Source: an uncultured Pelagibacteraceae bacterium (GTDB taxonomy: Bacteria > Pseudomonadota > Alphaproteobacteria > Pelagibacterales > Pelagibacteraceae). Taken from it: a stretch of DNA of 40,724 bases. A model generated the notes under the pieces. That model searched no databases, was not told the origin of the DNA, and saw only the letters and a list, made by a program, of their open reading frames with translations. The DNA is taken from positions 1 to 40,724 of the forward strand of contig CACLLG010000006.1 in NCBI GenBank assembly GCA_902607735.1, in the 5' to 3' direction. The position numbers and the translations under genes are program-made. Of the stretch, positions 12,368 to 20,943 are shown piece by piece; position 1 is the stretch's first letter; each line of letters opens with the position of its first letter.

Positions 12368-13627
12368 TCATGTCAATCTTTTAATTTTAAGTCCACAATT
12401 TGATAGTTTTTTTTCAATTTTTTCATAACCTCTATCTAAATGATAAATTCTATTAATAATAGTTTTTTCTTTTGCAACGAGACCTGCGAGCACTAAACAG
12501 ACAGAAGCTCTTAAATCAGTAGCCATTACTTCAGCTCCATTAAGTTTTTTTTTGCCATAGATTTTAGCTTTGTTTCCTAAAATTTCGATATGCGCACCCA
12601 TTCTTCGTAATTCGGAAACGTGCATAAAACGATTTTCAAAAATATTTTCTTTAATTGTTGATATACCCTCTCCTTTTGTCATTAAAACCATTATTTGAGC
12701 TTGCAGGTCGGTTGGAAAACCAGGGTAAGGTTTTGTTTCAATATTAATTTTCTTTATTTTTTTTGGGCTTGAAACAATTATATATTTTTTTCTCTTAATT
12801 ATATTAATTTTCATTTTGTTTAATAATTTAATTTCTGTTGACATAATTTTTGGATTAATGTTTGTAATTTTTAAACGTCCATTTGTTAATGCTGCGGCAA
12901 TAATATATGTTCCTGCTTCTATTCTATCAAAAATTACTTTGTGAACAGTTGATTTTAGTTTTTCAACACCAAGTATATCAATACTTCTTTTTCCAATTTT
13001 ATTAATTCTACAACCTAATTTTTTTAAAAAAACAATTAAGTCTTGAACTTCAGGTTCTGATGCACAATTTCTTAGTTTTGTTTTTCCTTTTGCTAAACAT
13101 GCTGCAATTAATATATTTTCTGTTGCCCCAACAGATATTTTTGGAAATCTAATTAAACAACCCTTCAAACCTTTTTTTGCTGAGGCTTTGATGTATCCAT
13201 TTTTAACTTTTATATCAGCTCCCATTTTTTCAAGAGCATTCAAATGCAAATTTATTGGTCTCGATCCTATAGAACATCCACCTGGTAATGATACTTTAGC
13301 GGTTCCATATTTTGCTAACAAAGGTCCTAAAACTAAGACTCCAGCCCGCATTGTTTTAAGAAGATTATAAGAAGCAAACGTTTTTAACGAATTATTATTA
13401 ATAATTTCTATTTTTTTTTTAATTTTATTTAATTTAACAGATGAGCCAATCGTACTTAAAAGAGTGGCCATAGTTTCAACATCACGGACAATTGGTATAT
13501 TTTTTATTATAGTTTTTTTATTAGTCAAAATCGTTGCTGCAAGTATTGGAAGTGTAGCATTTTTTGATCCAGAAATTTTAATTGTGCCAAATATTCTTTT
13601 ACCACCTGTAATTTCCAATTTTTCCAT
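12368..13627 (-). CDS. murA: UDP-N-acetylglucosamine 1-carboxyvinyltransferase
   Basis: First committed step of peptidoglycan synthesis: transfers enolpyruvate from PEP to UDP-GlcNAc in the cytosol. 419 residues, the normal length. The N-terminal GSKNATLPILAA and the catalytic loop LPGGCSIGSRP are present, with C118 as the fosfomycin-target cysteine. Later family segments include GFPTDLQAQ and DLRASVCLVLAG. It follows dcd by ten bases and probably belongs to the same transcript. Confidence 0.97.
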   Translation of the reverse strand: MEKLEITGGKRIFGTIKISGSKNATLPILAATILTNKKTIIKNIPIVRDVETMATLLSTIGSSVKLNKIKKKIEIINNNSLKTFASYNLLKTMRAGVLVLGPLLAKYGTAKVSLPGGCSIGSRPINLHLNALEKMGADIKVKNGYIKASAKKGLKGCLIRFPKISVGATENILIAACLAKGKTKLRNCASEPEVQDLIVFLKKLGCRINKIGKRSIDILGVEKLKSTVHKVIFDRIEAGTYIIAAALTNGRLKITNINPKIMSTEIKLLNKMKINIIKRKKYIIVSSPKKIKKINIETKPYPGFPTDLQAQIMVLMTKGEGISTIKENIFENRFMHVSELRRMGAHIEILGNKAKIYGKKKLNGAEVMATDLRASVCLVLAGLVAKEKTIINRIYHLDRGYEKIEKKLSNCGLKIKRLT

Positions 13628-13637
13628 TAGTTTTAAA

Positions 13638-14192
13638 TTATACTTTTGGCAACGTTACGCCAGTTTGTTTCATGTATTTACCATTTCTTTTTTCGTAAGT
13701 TACTGCTGGCTCTTCATTTCCCTGTAAAAAAATAAACTGCGCCGCTCCTTCATTGGCATAAATTTTTGCGGGTAATGGTGTAGTATTGGAAAATTCAAGT
13801 GTAACATGACCTTCCCAACCTGGTTCAAGTGGCGTAACATTAACAATTATCCCACATCTTGCATAAGTTGACTTACCCAGGCATATTACCAAAATATCCT
13901 TCGGTATCTTAAAATATTCTATTGTACTTGCCAAAACAAATGAATTAGGTGGAATTATACACTCTTCAGTTTTCCTTGATACGAAACTATTATTGTTAAA
14001 ATTTTTTGGATCAACTATAGCCGAGTCAACATCAGTAAAAATTTTAAATTCATCCGAGACTCTGGCATCATAACCAAATGAAGATAAACCATAAGAAATC
14101 ACATTATCGCGTTTTTGCTCAGAAACGAAGGGCTTTATCATTTCTTTTTCTTGAGCCATTTTTTTAATCCATCGATCTGATAAAACGCTCAT
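13638..14192 (-). CDS. dcd: dCTP deaminase
   Basis: Deaminates dCTP to dUTP, which feeds dTMP synthesis. 184 residues. The N-terminus [12 protein letters not shown], the catalytic segment [30 protein letters not shown] and the C-terminal [12 protein letters not shown] are typical. The start overlaps the stop of the upstream 39-residue gene (ATGA), so it is translated from the operon 67-aa protein / 39-aa protein / dcd / murA. Confidence 0.95.
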   Translation of the reverse strand: MSVLSDRWIKKMAQEKEMIKPFVSEQKRDNVISYGLSSFGYDARVSDEFKIFTDVDSAIVDPKNFNNNSFVSRKTEECIIPPNSFVLASTIEYFKIPKDILVICLGKSTYARCGIIVNVTPLEPGWEGHVTLEFSNTTPLPAKIYANEGAAQFIFLQGNEEPAVTYEKRNGKYMKQTGVTLPKV

Positions 14193-14308
14193 TTTTTAAT
14201 TTCTATTTTTTTGAATTTTTCTTGAAAAATTTTTCTTCTTTTGAGATTATCTTTTAGTGATCTTTCGATCCTTTTTTTTCTTTGTTCTTTTTTTAAATTT
14301 ATTTGCAT
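14189..14308 (-). CDS. Small lysine-rich protein, 39 residues
   Basis: Reads [20 protein letters not shown] and ends KKIEIKK: a very basic, probably fully helical peptide. The frame starts five bases after the stop of the 67-residue gene, and its TGA overlaps the dcd ATG. That tight fit on both sides supports a real gene, since a chance frame would rarely join both neighbours. Function unknown; nucleic-acid or ribosome binding is only suggested by charge. Confidence 0.55.
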   Translation of the reverse strand: MQINLKKEQRKKRIERSLKDNLKRRKIFQEKFKKIEIKK

Positions 14309-14313
14309 CCATT

Positions 14314-14517
14314 TTATTTTTGATTTGGATTAGTTAAATCATCTAATGTGATTGTCTTTTTAATGTCATGTGTTTTAACTTCCTCTTTTACTGAAGAATC
14401 CGATTCTGAAGACAGTAGTCTTTTCGCTCTACGCTGCGCCAATCGAGCTTTTCTTTTAGCTTCTTTTAACATGGCTCTTTCGCCGCGTTTTGACTTATAA
14501 TCGTAATGTATGCCCAT
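14314..14517 (-). CDS. Small basic protein of unknown function, 67 residues
   Basis: Starts MGIHYDYKSKRGERAMLKEA, then a strongly basic helix (KRKARLAQRRAKRLL), an acidic serine-rich linker, and the C-terminus KKTITLDDLTNPNQK. I do not recognise a family with certainty. The basic N-terminal half suggests nucleic-acid binding. It is the first gene of the unit leading into dcd and murA, with about 120 bases of AT-rich sequence between it and tRNA-Thr. Confidence 0.65.
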   Translation of the reverse strand: MGIHYDYKSKRGERAMLKEAKRKARLAQRRAKRLLSSESDSSVKEEVKTHDIKKTITLDDLTNPNQK

Positions 14518-14596
14518 AAATTTACCATCTATTGATAATAGTTTTTACTTTGTTGTTTGCTGTATTGTCAAGTTACTTAAATAATATGGCCATTTT

Positions 14597-14626
14597 TTGC
14601 TTAACAATAACTTTATATTTGATAAT
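14597..14626 (+). promoter_or_regulatory. Candidate promoter for tRNA-Thr
   Basis: TTGCTT (14597-14602), an 18-base spacer and GATAAT (14621-14626) end 15 bases before the mature tRNA 5' end, a normal distance for a stable-RNA promoter. Confidence 0.45.
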
Positions 14627-14641
14627 TCTAACTTTACGAGA

Positions 14642-14717
14642 GCCCATATAGCTCAGCTGGTAGAGCATTTCCATGGTAAGGAAAAGGTCGCGTGTTCAAT
14701 TCACGCTGTGGGCACCA
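14642..14717 (+). tRNA. tRNA-Thr (anticodon GGT)
   Basis: Acceptor GCCCATA/TGTGGGC, D arm GCTC…GAGC, anticodon stem TTTCC/GGAAA around ATGGTAA, T arm CGTG/CACG flanking TTCAATT, encoded CCA. The anticodon GGT reads threonine codons ACC and ACT. A single-gene transcript with its own promoter and terminator is likely. Confidence 0.95.
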
Positions 14718-14722
14718 ACTTT

Positions 14723-14750
14723 TATATTTTTTTTTAAAATATTTTTTTTA
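14723..14750 (+). terminator. AT-only terminator after tRNA-Thr
   Basis: Short stem tatttt/aaaata followed by eight T, just downstream of tRNA-Thr. The stem is weak because it contains no G:C pairs, but the position and T tract fit a terminator; it may also serve the convergent gene ending at 14761. Confidence 0.45.
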
Positions 14751-14760
14751 TAAGAACTTA

Positions 14761-15483
14761 CTATTTGAAGTAAAACTTTTTAATTATAAATGCAATAATT
14801 AAAATAATAAAGAAACCAATTATCGGAAAATAAATTTCAGGTGAACTTATAACGCTTATTAAACTTATATTTTCATTTTTATCTATAACATTTTCTATAC
14901 CGCTGCCTATTGCAACAGTAACGAACATGGATGGCATACTACCGATAAAAGTAGCAATAATATAATTCTTCAAAGGCATGTTAAAAAGAACAGGAAGAAT
15001 GTTTTGTATTGCATAGGGAGTACCTCCGCCTCCTATAAATCTATAACTCATAAAATAAAGTATATCGTTTTTAATAAAAAATTCTTTTAATTTTAAAAAT
15101 TTAGGAGCTAATTTTTCTTCTATAATTTCTCTGAAAAAAAAACCTGCTAATATATATAGTACTGTCGCTCCCATTGTGGTAGCTGTCAGAACTATTAGTA
15201 TTCCCCACCATTTGCCAAAAACAAATCCTGCAAATACTAATAGAGGCATTGCAAATCCAAGTAGAAGCACCCAAATAATTGAAAAAATAAAAAAAACGCA
15301 TGTCAAAAATAAAAAATTTTCATTTTTATATTTTAATATTAAATTTTTATTTGACCTTATAAATTCATAATTCGTCAAATCTTTAATATCTATATGTGAA
15401 AATAAAAAGTATATTCCGATCGAAATTATCACCAAATAGGCAGTTCCAATAATGAGTTTTAAATTTAAAGAATTTGGGTTCAT
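14761..15483 (-). CDS. TVP38/TMEM64 (VTT domain) membrane protein
   Basis: 240 residues with about six hydrophobic segments. The conserved core GFVFGKWWGILIVLTATTMGATVLY and the later YRFIGGGGTPYAIQNILP are the two signature regions of the VTT/DedA-like family of inner-membrane proteins, related to scramblases and half-transporters. Substrate is unknown. It is a single gene on the minus strand between tRNA-Thr and rpmH, and probably shares its promoter region with the divergent rpmH operon. Confidence 0.85.
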   Translation of the reverse strand: MNPNSLNLKLIIGTAYLVIISIGIYFLFSHIDIKDLTNYEFIRSNKNLILKYKNENFLFLTCVFFIFSIIWVLLLGFAMPLLVFAGFVFGKWWGILIVLTATTMGATVLYILAGFFFREIIEEKLAPKFLKLKEFFIKNDILYFMSYRFIGGGGTPYAIQNILPVLFNMPLKNYIIATFIGSMPSMFVTVAIGSGIENVIDKNENISLISVISSPEIYFPIIGFFIILIIAFIIKKFYFK

Positions 15484-15562
15484 AAATTAATTTTTAACTG
15501 TACTTATAGGCTCTTTTTACCTATAAATATCAAAAAATTTTAACAAGAACTAAATAAATTTT

Positions 15563-15697
15563 ATGAAAAGAACATACCAACCAAGCCGAATTGTAAGAAA
15601 AAGAAGGCATGGATTTAGATCCAGAATGAAGACCAAAGGCGGTAGAAAGACTCTTGCTAGAAGAAGAGGAAAGGGAAGAAAAAAAATATCTACTTAA
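15563..15697 (+). CDS. rpmH: 50S ribosomal protein L34
   Basis: 44 residues: [20 protein letters not shown] followed by [21 protein letters not shown], the standard L34 sequence. It heads the conserved rpmH-rnpA-yidD-yidC run. A seven-pair hairpin (ttatagg/cctataa, 15504-15526) lies in its upstream region and could be part of the divergent promoter area. Confidence 0.98.
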   Translation: MKRTYQPSRIVRKRRHGFRSRMKTKGGRKTLARRRGKGRKKIST

Positions 15698-15711
15698 ATT
15701 AAATCTCCAAA

Positions 15712-16065
15712 ATGATCAAATTTAAGAGCTTAAATCGCAGTAAAGACTTTTTAAAAATTTTGAAGAGAAAAAAAATAAATACAAAATATTTTACAATCTA
15801 TTTTGATAAAAATTTAACAAATTTAAATAAATATTTAAATATAAGTTTTGTAATGAAAAAAAATATCGGAAATGCCGTAACTAGAAATAGAATAAAACGA
15901 AAATTAAAGTATGCGGTACAAAAAATTTCTAAAGAAAAGCGGCTAATAGACTTAAACTACACTTATGTAATTTTTGGAAAAAATAATGTATACAAAGATA
16001 AATTTGCAAATGTTCTTTATGAAGTAAATGAAACATTTAGAAAAATAAAACAAAAAGGAAATTAA
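15712..16065 (+). CDS. rnpA: Ribonuclease P protein component
   Basis: 117-residue protein subunit of RNase P, which matures tRNA 5' ends. The signature NAVTRNRIKRKLKYAV is present at about residues 54-69. It follows rpmH by 14 bases and precedes yidD by two bases. Very lysine-rich, as expected for an RNA-binding protein in an AT-rich genome. Confidence 0.95.
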   Translation: MIKFKSLNRSKDFLKILKRKKINTKYFTIYFDKNLTNLNKYLNISFVMKKNIGNAVTRNRIKRKLKYAVQKISKEKRLIDLNYTYVIFGKNNVYKDKFANVLYEVNETFRKIKQKGN

Positions 16066-16067
16066 TT

Positions 16068-16319
16068 ATGAAATTACTAAATAATTTTTTGATTCTAATA
16101 ATTAAATTTTATAAATATTTTATTTCACCTTTTTTTCCATCAAATTGTAGATATCTTCCTACGTGTTCAGAATACTTTATAGATTCATTAAAACTCAATG
16201 GAATTTTTAAAGGATCTTTTTTAGGTATCAAAAGAATTTTAAGATGCCACCCCATAAAAATTTTAGGTGGAAAAAGTGGATATGATCCTGCGCCTGACTT
16301 AAAAAAGGGGAGAAAGTAA
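16068..16319 (+). CDS. yidD: Membrane protein insertion efficiency factor YidD
   Basis: 83 residues with the family core YKYFISPFFPSNCRYLPTCS followed by EYFIDSL and a final GYDPAP. The amphipathic N-terminus associates with the inner membrane and aids YidC-dependent insertion. The stop codon directly abuts the yidC start (16320). Confidence 0.95.
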   Translation: MKLLNNFLILIIKFYKYFISPFFPSNCRYLPTCSEYFIDSLKLNGIFKGSFLGIKRILRCHPIKILGGKSGYDPAPDLKKGRK

Positions 16320-18005
16320 ATGGACTTTAAAAATGTATTAATGGCCATTGTGCTTTCCTCATTGGTATTAATTATTTGGGCAACTTTTTTTGAAGCTCCT
16401 ATTGTTGAACAACAAACCGCTGAAAATCAAATAACGAAAAATGAAGATGTTTCATCTCCCTCAATTGATGAAGACAAAAAAGAAATCAAAAATGAAATTA
16501 CAAGAAATGATGTAATTAATAATACAAATCGAATCAAAGTAGAAAACGAAAATATTAAAGGTTCTATATCACTACAAGGTGCAATTATAGACGATATCAT
16601 TTTCAAAAATTATAACGAAACTTTAAATGCTGAAAATAAAGTAATTTTTTTAAATCCAAAAAATTCTTCAGAAGAATATTTTATTGAAACAGGTTGGGCA
16701 TCAACTGGAGATGAAAAAATAAAATTGCCCCTAGGTGATTCAATTTGGAAAGTTAAAGGAAATAGCACACTCACACCAAATAATCCGGTAACAATTGAAT
16801 GGGACAACGGTGATGGATTAATTTTTACGAAAAAAATTGATTTAGATGAAAAATTTTTATTTAAAATTACACAAAGTATAAAAAATAATTCTAATAAATC
16901 CTTTCAATTTTATCCTTACGCACAAATTACTCGAGGTGGTAAACCCGAAGGAATGCAAATATACATTTTACACGAAGGTTTTCTTGGAGTCTTTGGTGAC
17001 GAACTTGTAGAAAAAGATTATGATGATATAGAAGATGAAAAGTTTACTATTAATGCATCAAAAGGCTGGCTAGGCATTACCGATAAATATTGGCTAACTG
17101 CAATAGTCCCAGAAAAAGGAAAAGAATTTAAAGCCGAGTTTGTAGCAAAAAAAGAAAAGTACCGAGCTAATTATATAATAAAAGAAGCTAAAATACTTAA
17201 TCCTGGCAGCTCTATTACAAATAAAATAAATACCTTTGTTGCAGCAAAAGAGGTTGCGGTTATCGATGGTTACGCTGAACAATTGGGTATTGAAAAATTT
17301 GATTTAACAATAGATTGGGGCTGGTTTTATTTCTTTACAAAACCATTATTTTTTATCATTGATTATTTTTTTAAACTTACAGGAAACTTTGGTTTAGCAA
17401 TCGTTATCATTACTGCATTAGTGAGATTAATCTTCTTCCCTCTAGCTAATTATTCTTTTAAATCAATGGCAAAAATGAAAATTCTTCAACCGGAAATGCT
17501 TAGACTGAAAGAATTACACAAGGATGACAAAGTGAAGCTTCAACAGGAAATGATGGCTTTATATAAAAGGGAAAAAGTGAATCCTATTTCTGGATGTCTG
17601 CCAGTATTAATACAGATTCCATTTTTCTTCGCAATTTATAAAATGCTCTACGTGACATTGGAAATGAGACATCAACCTTTCTTTGGTTGGATCAAAGATT
17701 TGTCTGCTAGGGACCCAACATCTATATTTAATTTATTTGGATTAATGCCTTGGGATCCACCAACTTTTTTAATGATTGGTGCTTGGCCAATATTGATGGG
17801 CTTGAGTATGTGGGTACAACAAAAATTAAATCCTACTCCACCTGACCCCATTCAAGCAAAAATATTTATGTTTTTTCCACTTTTTTTAACTATTATCTTA
17901 GCACCATTCCCGTCAGGATTGGTTGTATATTGGACAATCAACAACATATTAACCATTGCACAGCAATGGGTGATTATGAGAGGGACAAAAGTAAAAACGG
18001 TCTAA
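16320..18005 (+). CDS. yidC: Membrane protein insertase YidC
   Basis: 561 residues, normal for a Gram-negative YidC. An N-terminal membrane anchor (VLMAIVLSSLVLIIWATFF) is followed by a charged linker, the large periplasmic beta domain (about 60-340), and the C-terminal insertase core with five helices, including NFGLAIVIITALVRLIFFPL and the segment GCLPVLIQIPFFFAIYKML. It inserts inner-membrane proteins alone or with SecYEG. argB follows after seven bases; the GTPase gene engB often found at this place in related genomes is not here. Confidence 0.97.
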   Translation: MDFKNVLMAIVLSSLVLIIWATFFEAPIVEQQTAENQITKNEDVSSPSIDEDKKEIKNEITRNDVINNTNRIKVENENIKGSISLQGAIIDDIIFKNYNETLNAENKVIFLNPKNSSEEYFIETGWASTGDEKIKLPLGDSIWKVKGNSTLTPNNPVTIEWDNGDGLIFTKKIDLDEKFLFKITQSIKNNSNKSFQFYPYAQITRGGKPEGMQIYILHEGFLGVFGDELVEKDYDDIEDEKFTINASKGWLGITDKYWLTAIVPEKGKEFKAEFVAKKEKYRANYIIKEAKILNPGSSITNKINTFVAAKEVAVIDGYAEQLGIEKFDLTIDWGWFYFFTKPLFFIIDYFFKLTGNFGLAIVIITALVRLIFFPLANYSFKSMAKMKILQPEMLRLKELHKDDKVKLQQEMMALYKREKVNPISGCLPVLIQIPFFFAIYKMLYVTLEMRHQPFFGWIKDLSARDPTSIFNLFGLMPWDPPTFLMIGAWPILMGLSMWVQQKLNPTPPDPIQAKIFMFFPLFLTIILAPFPSGLVVYWTINNILTIAQQWVIMRGTKVKTV

Positions 18006-18012
18006 GAGATTA

Positions 18013-18885
18013 ATGCCCACAATCGAAAATTTAGATAATAAAATAAAAGAAATTTTGCCAAAAAATGGACCGGCTATTGAAGAAGTAAAAAAATACATAA
18101 AAAAATATTCAAAAGAAAAAATAGTTATTAAATGTGGGGGGCGTGTCCTTTTAGATCCAGATTTATTTAACAATTTTATTAACGATATAACTACTTTAAA
18201 AAAACTAGGATTGGCACCAATTGTAGTCCACGGCGGAGGACCAAGAATAAAAAAAAAATTAGATGAACTAAATATAGAAACTAAATTTATTATGGGTCTA
18301 AGGGTAACTAATGAAAAAATCATAAAAGTTGTTGAAGACGTAATGACAGAGTTTAACAAGGAAATTGTTGAAGCCCTGACAAAAAAATTGTGTAAGGCAA
18401 AATCTATAACGGTTAAAGAAAATAATGCAATTTATGTTGAGCAAAAAAATGCTGAATTAGGATATGTAGGTAAGCCAACCAACATCGATGATAAGCTAAT
18501 TAAAAATTTAATTAAAGAAGACTTTATACCAGTTATTTCACCCATGGGATTAGATGAAAAAAAACAAACTTACAATATAAATGCCGATACTGCCGCAGGA
18601 GCCCTTGCAAGAAGTTTAAAATCAAGAAGGTTAATGCTTATGACAGATGTAGAAGGAGTTTATGATAAAAATAAAAAACTAATTTCAGAAATTAATTCTG
18701 TTGAAGCAGAAAAAATGATTTATGACGAAACAATTAGTGAGGGCATGATACCAAAAATAAGAACATGTATTAAAGCTGTAAACAATGGCGTACGAGGTGT
18801 AGTTATTATCGATGGTAGAAGACCACATTCAATTCTTTTTGAACTATTTTCAGATAAAGGTGCTGGGACACTTATAAGAAAATGA
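18013..18885 (+). CDS. argB: Acetylglutamate kinase
   Basis: Phosphorylates N-acetylglutamate, the second step of arginine synthesis. 290 residues of the amino-acid kinase fold: IVIKCGGRVLLD (phosphate loop; the glycine pair is kept though the flanks differ from the common KYGG), VVHGGGPRI, and NINADTAAGALARSL near the nucleotide site, with TDVEGVYD. It overlaps the next gene by four bases (ATGA). Confidence 0.93.
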   Translation: MPTIENLDNKIKEILPKNGPAIEEVKKYIKKYSKEKIVIKCGGRVLLDPDLFNNFINDITTLKKLGLAPIVVHGGGPRIKKKLDELNIETKFIMGLRVTNEKIIKVVEDVMTEFNKEIVEALTKKLCKAKSITVKENNAIYVEQKNAELGYVGKPTNIDDKLIKNLIKEDFIPVISPMGLDEKKQTYNINADTAAGALARSLKSRRLMLMTDVEGVYDKNKKLISEINSVEAEKMIYDETISEGMIPKIRTCIKAVNNGVRGVVIIDGRRPHSILFELFSDKGAGTLIRK

Positions 18886-19553
18886 AAATATTTGAATCAA
18901 TTAGATATTGGATATTCGATTTAGATAATACTTTATACTCTGGTAAAACTAAAGTTTTTGAACAAGTAGATAAACAAATGTCAAAATATATATCCAATAA
19001 GCTCGGAGTCGAAATAGAGGAGGCTAAAAAAATTCAAAAGAATTATTTTCACAAATATAACACAACTTTAAATGGTATGATTAAAAATCATAAAATAGAT
19101 CCGAATGAATTTTTAGAATTCGTTCATGACATAAATATAGATTTTCTTGAAAAAGACTTAAAACTTGCTGAAGAGTTAAAAAAACTTGATGGAAAAAAAT
19201 TTATATTTACTAATGGTTCAAGGAAACATGCAATAAATGTAACTCAAAGAATAGGGATTGATCAGTATTTTGATGGTATTTTTGATATTGTGGATTGTGA
19301 ATTTATACCAAAACCATTAATAGAACCTTATAATAAATTAGTAGAAAAACATAAAATTGACCCAAACTTATGTGTATTTGTTGAAGATATTGCAAGAAAT
19401 TTAAAACCAGCATATGAAATGGGTATGAAAACAGTTTGGATTGAAAATGATGAACCTTGGGCTAAAAAATTTTCAGATAGTAGTTTTGTAAATTATAAAA
19501 CAAATAATTTATCTGAATTTTTAAAAAAAATTAATTTATTAAAAGCTGCATAA
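18882..19553 (+). CDS. HAD-family hydrolase, pyrimidine 5'-nucleotidase type
   Basis: 223 residues with all four HAD motifs: WIFDLDNTLY (I, nucleophile Asp), FTNGSR (II), the lysine in PKPLIEPY (III) and VFVEDIARNLKPA (IV). The NTLY start and alpha-helical cap match the pyrimidine 5'-nucleotidase subgroup commonly found beside argB/dapD in alphaproteobacteria. It probably dephosphorylates nucleotides or a related small phosphate; exact substrate is not readable. Its last base is the first base of the dapD remnant's ATG. Confidence 0.85.
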   Translation: MKIFESIRYWIFDLDNTLYSGKTKVFEQVDKQMSKYISNKLGVEIEEAKKIQKNYFHKYNTTLNGMIKNHKIDPNEFLEFVHDINIDFLEKDLKLAEELKKLDGKKFIFTNGSRKHAINVTQRIGIDQYFDGIFDIVDCEFIPKPLIEPYNKLVEKHKIDPNLCVFVEDIARNLKPAYEMGMKTVWIENDEPWAKKFSDSSFVNYKTNNLSEFLKKINLLKAA

Positions 19554-19801
19554 TGAATACTAAATCTTTTGAAAATATTATTAACGAAACTTGGAATAAT
19601 AAAAATCAAGTAAATTCTAAATCTAGTAAAAAAATATTAGATGCTATTACCAAAACTATAGACTTGCTAGATTCCGGTAAAATAAGAGTTGCGGAAAAGA
19701 AAAATAATGCATGGGTTGTTAATCAGTGGATTAAAAAAGCAATTTTATTAAGTTTCAGAGTTAGTAAAATGAAAATTTCTAAAGGCCCCTATGCTGCTTG
19801 A
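19553..19801 (+). pseudogene. dapD: Truncated dapD: N-terminal fragment of tetrahydrodipicolinate N-succinyltransferase
   Basis: 82 residues that match only the N-terminal helical domain of DapD (about 280 residues in the family): LLDSGKIRVAEKKNNAWVVN then QWIKKAILLSFRVSKMKI. The frame reaches a stop right after KGPYAA, where DapD normally continues through a short linker (often …WWDK…) into the left-handed beta-helix that holds the active site and trimer contacts. About 200 codons are missing, and dapE begins at once. A deletion joining dapD codon ~78 to about codon 10 of dapE explains both ends. The fragment cannot be catalytic. An assembly error is the main alternative. Confidence 0.85.
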
Positions 19802-20904
19802 TTCGACGTCCTAGCATTACACCAAAAGATGCGGGGACAATAAATATTTTAGCAAAAAACTTAAGAGCCCTTGGTTTTAAATGTCAATTAATAAATTTTA
19901 AAAATATTAAAAATTTATACGCAAAGTTTGGAAAATCATCTCCTAACTTTTGTTATGCGGGACATACCGATGTTGTTCCTCCAGGAAATATAAAAGACTG
20001 GAGTGTAAATCCTTTCAAGCCAGCTATTAAAAATAATAAATTAATTGGTCGAGGAGCTAATGATATGAAAGCTTCGATTGCTTGTTTTGTGGCTGCAGTA
20101 AGTAAATTCAAAGCAAAAAATAAAAAATTTAAAGGTTCTATAAGTGTATTAATTACCGGAGATGAAGAAGGTATAGCAATTAATGGAACGAAAAGAGTGG
20201 TTGAATATTTAAAAAGAAAAAAAGAAAAAATTAATTTTTGTTTAGTGGGAGAGCCAACTAATCCTAATAAACTTGGAGAAATGATCAAAATTGGAAGAAG
20301 AGGAAGTATAACTGGAAGGCTCGCTGTAATTGGTACGCAAGGACATGTAGCTTACCCTCATAGGGCAAACAATCCATCAAACACAATGGTTAAAATTTTG
20401 AAAAAAATAAAAGAAATAAAATTAGATAGAGGTACAAAAAATTTTCAACCGTCAAACTTAGAAATTACTAAAATTAACATAGACAATCATGCAGACAATG
20501 TGATTCCCGGATCAGCGGAAGCAGTATTTAATATTAGATTCAATAATAAGCATTCATCTGGTTCATTAAAAAGAAAATTAAACTCTATTTTTAAATCAAT
20601 TACTAAAAAAGCTAAATGTAGATTTAATATAAAATATGAAGTTTCTGGTGAATCTTTTTTAACAAAACCAAATAAAACAACTTTTATGATTCAAAATACC
20701 ATTAAAAAAATAACCAGGATTAAGCCTAAATTATCGACCGCAGGTGGAACTTCTGATGCACGATTCATTAAAAAAATTGCACCCTGTTTAGAATTTGGTT
20801 TGGTTGGAAAAACCATGCATAAAATTGATGAATCTGTATCTTTGTCAGATCTAAAAAAATTAACAAAAATCTATCTAAATATATTACAAAATTATTTTAA
20901 GTGA
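19798..20904 (+). CDS. dapE: Succinyl-diaminopimelate desuccinylase, slightly 5'-truncated
   Basis: Zinc peptidase-family enzyme that removes succinate from succinyl-diaminopimelate in lysine and meso-diaminopimelate synthesis. 368 residues from a TTG at 19798 overlapping the dapD-fragment stop (TTGA). The family usually has about ten more residues before RRPSITPKDAG, and the frame closes upstream at 19780, so the natural start appears lost. Metal and catalytic motifs are intact: CYAGHTDVVPPG, GRGANDMKA, TGDEEG, GEPTN, SDARF and the C-terminal GKTMHK. It could be made by coupling from the dapD fragment, though no good ribosome site is seen. Confidence 0.9.
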   Translation: MIRRPSITPKDAGTINILAKNLRALGFKCQLINFKNIKNLYAKFGKSSPNFCYAGHTDVVPPGNIKDWSVNPFKPAIKNNKLIGRGANDMKASIACFVAAVSKFKAKNKKFKGSISVLITGDEEGIAINGTKRVVEYLKRKKEKINFCLVGEPTNPNKLGEMIKIGRRGSITGRLAVIGTQGHVAYPHRANNPSNTMVKILKKIKEIKLDRGTKNFQPSNLEITKINIDNHADNVIPGSAEAVFNIRFNNKHSSGSLKRKLNSIFKSITKKAKCRFNIKYEVSGESFLTKPNKTTFMIQNTIKKITRIKPKLSTAGGTSDARFIKKIAPCLEFGLVGKTMHKIDESVSLSDLKKLTKIYLNILQNYFK

Positions 20905-20943
20905 AAAATTTTATAATTGGAAAAATAATTATTATTTTTATTA

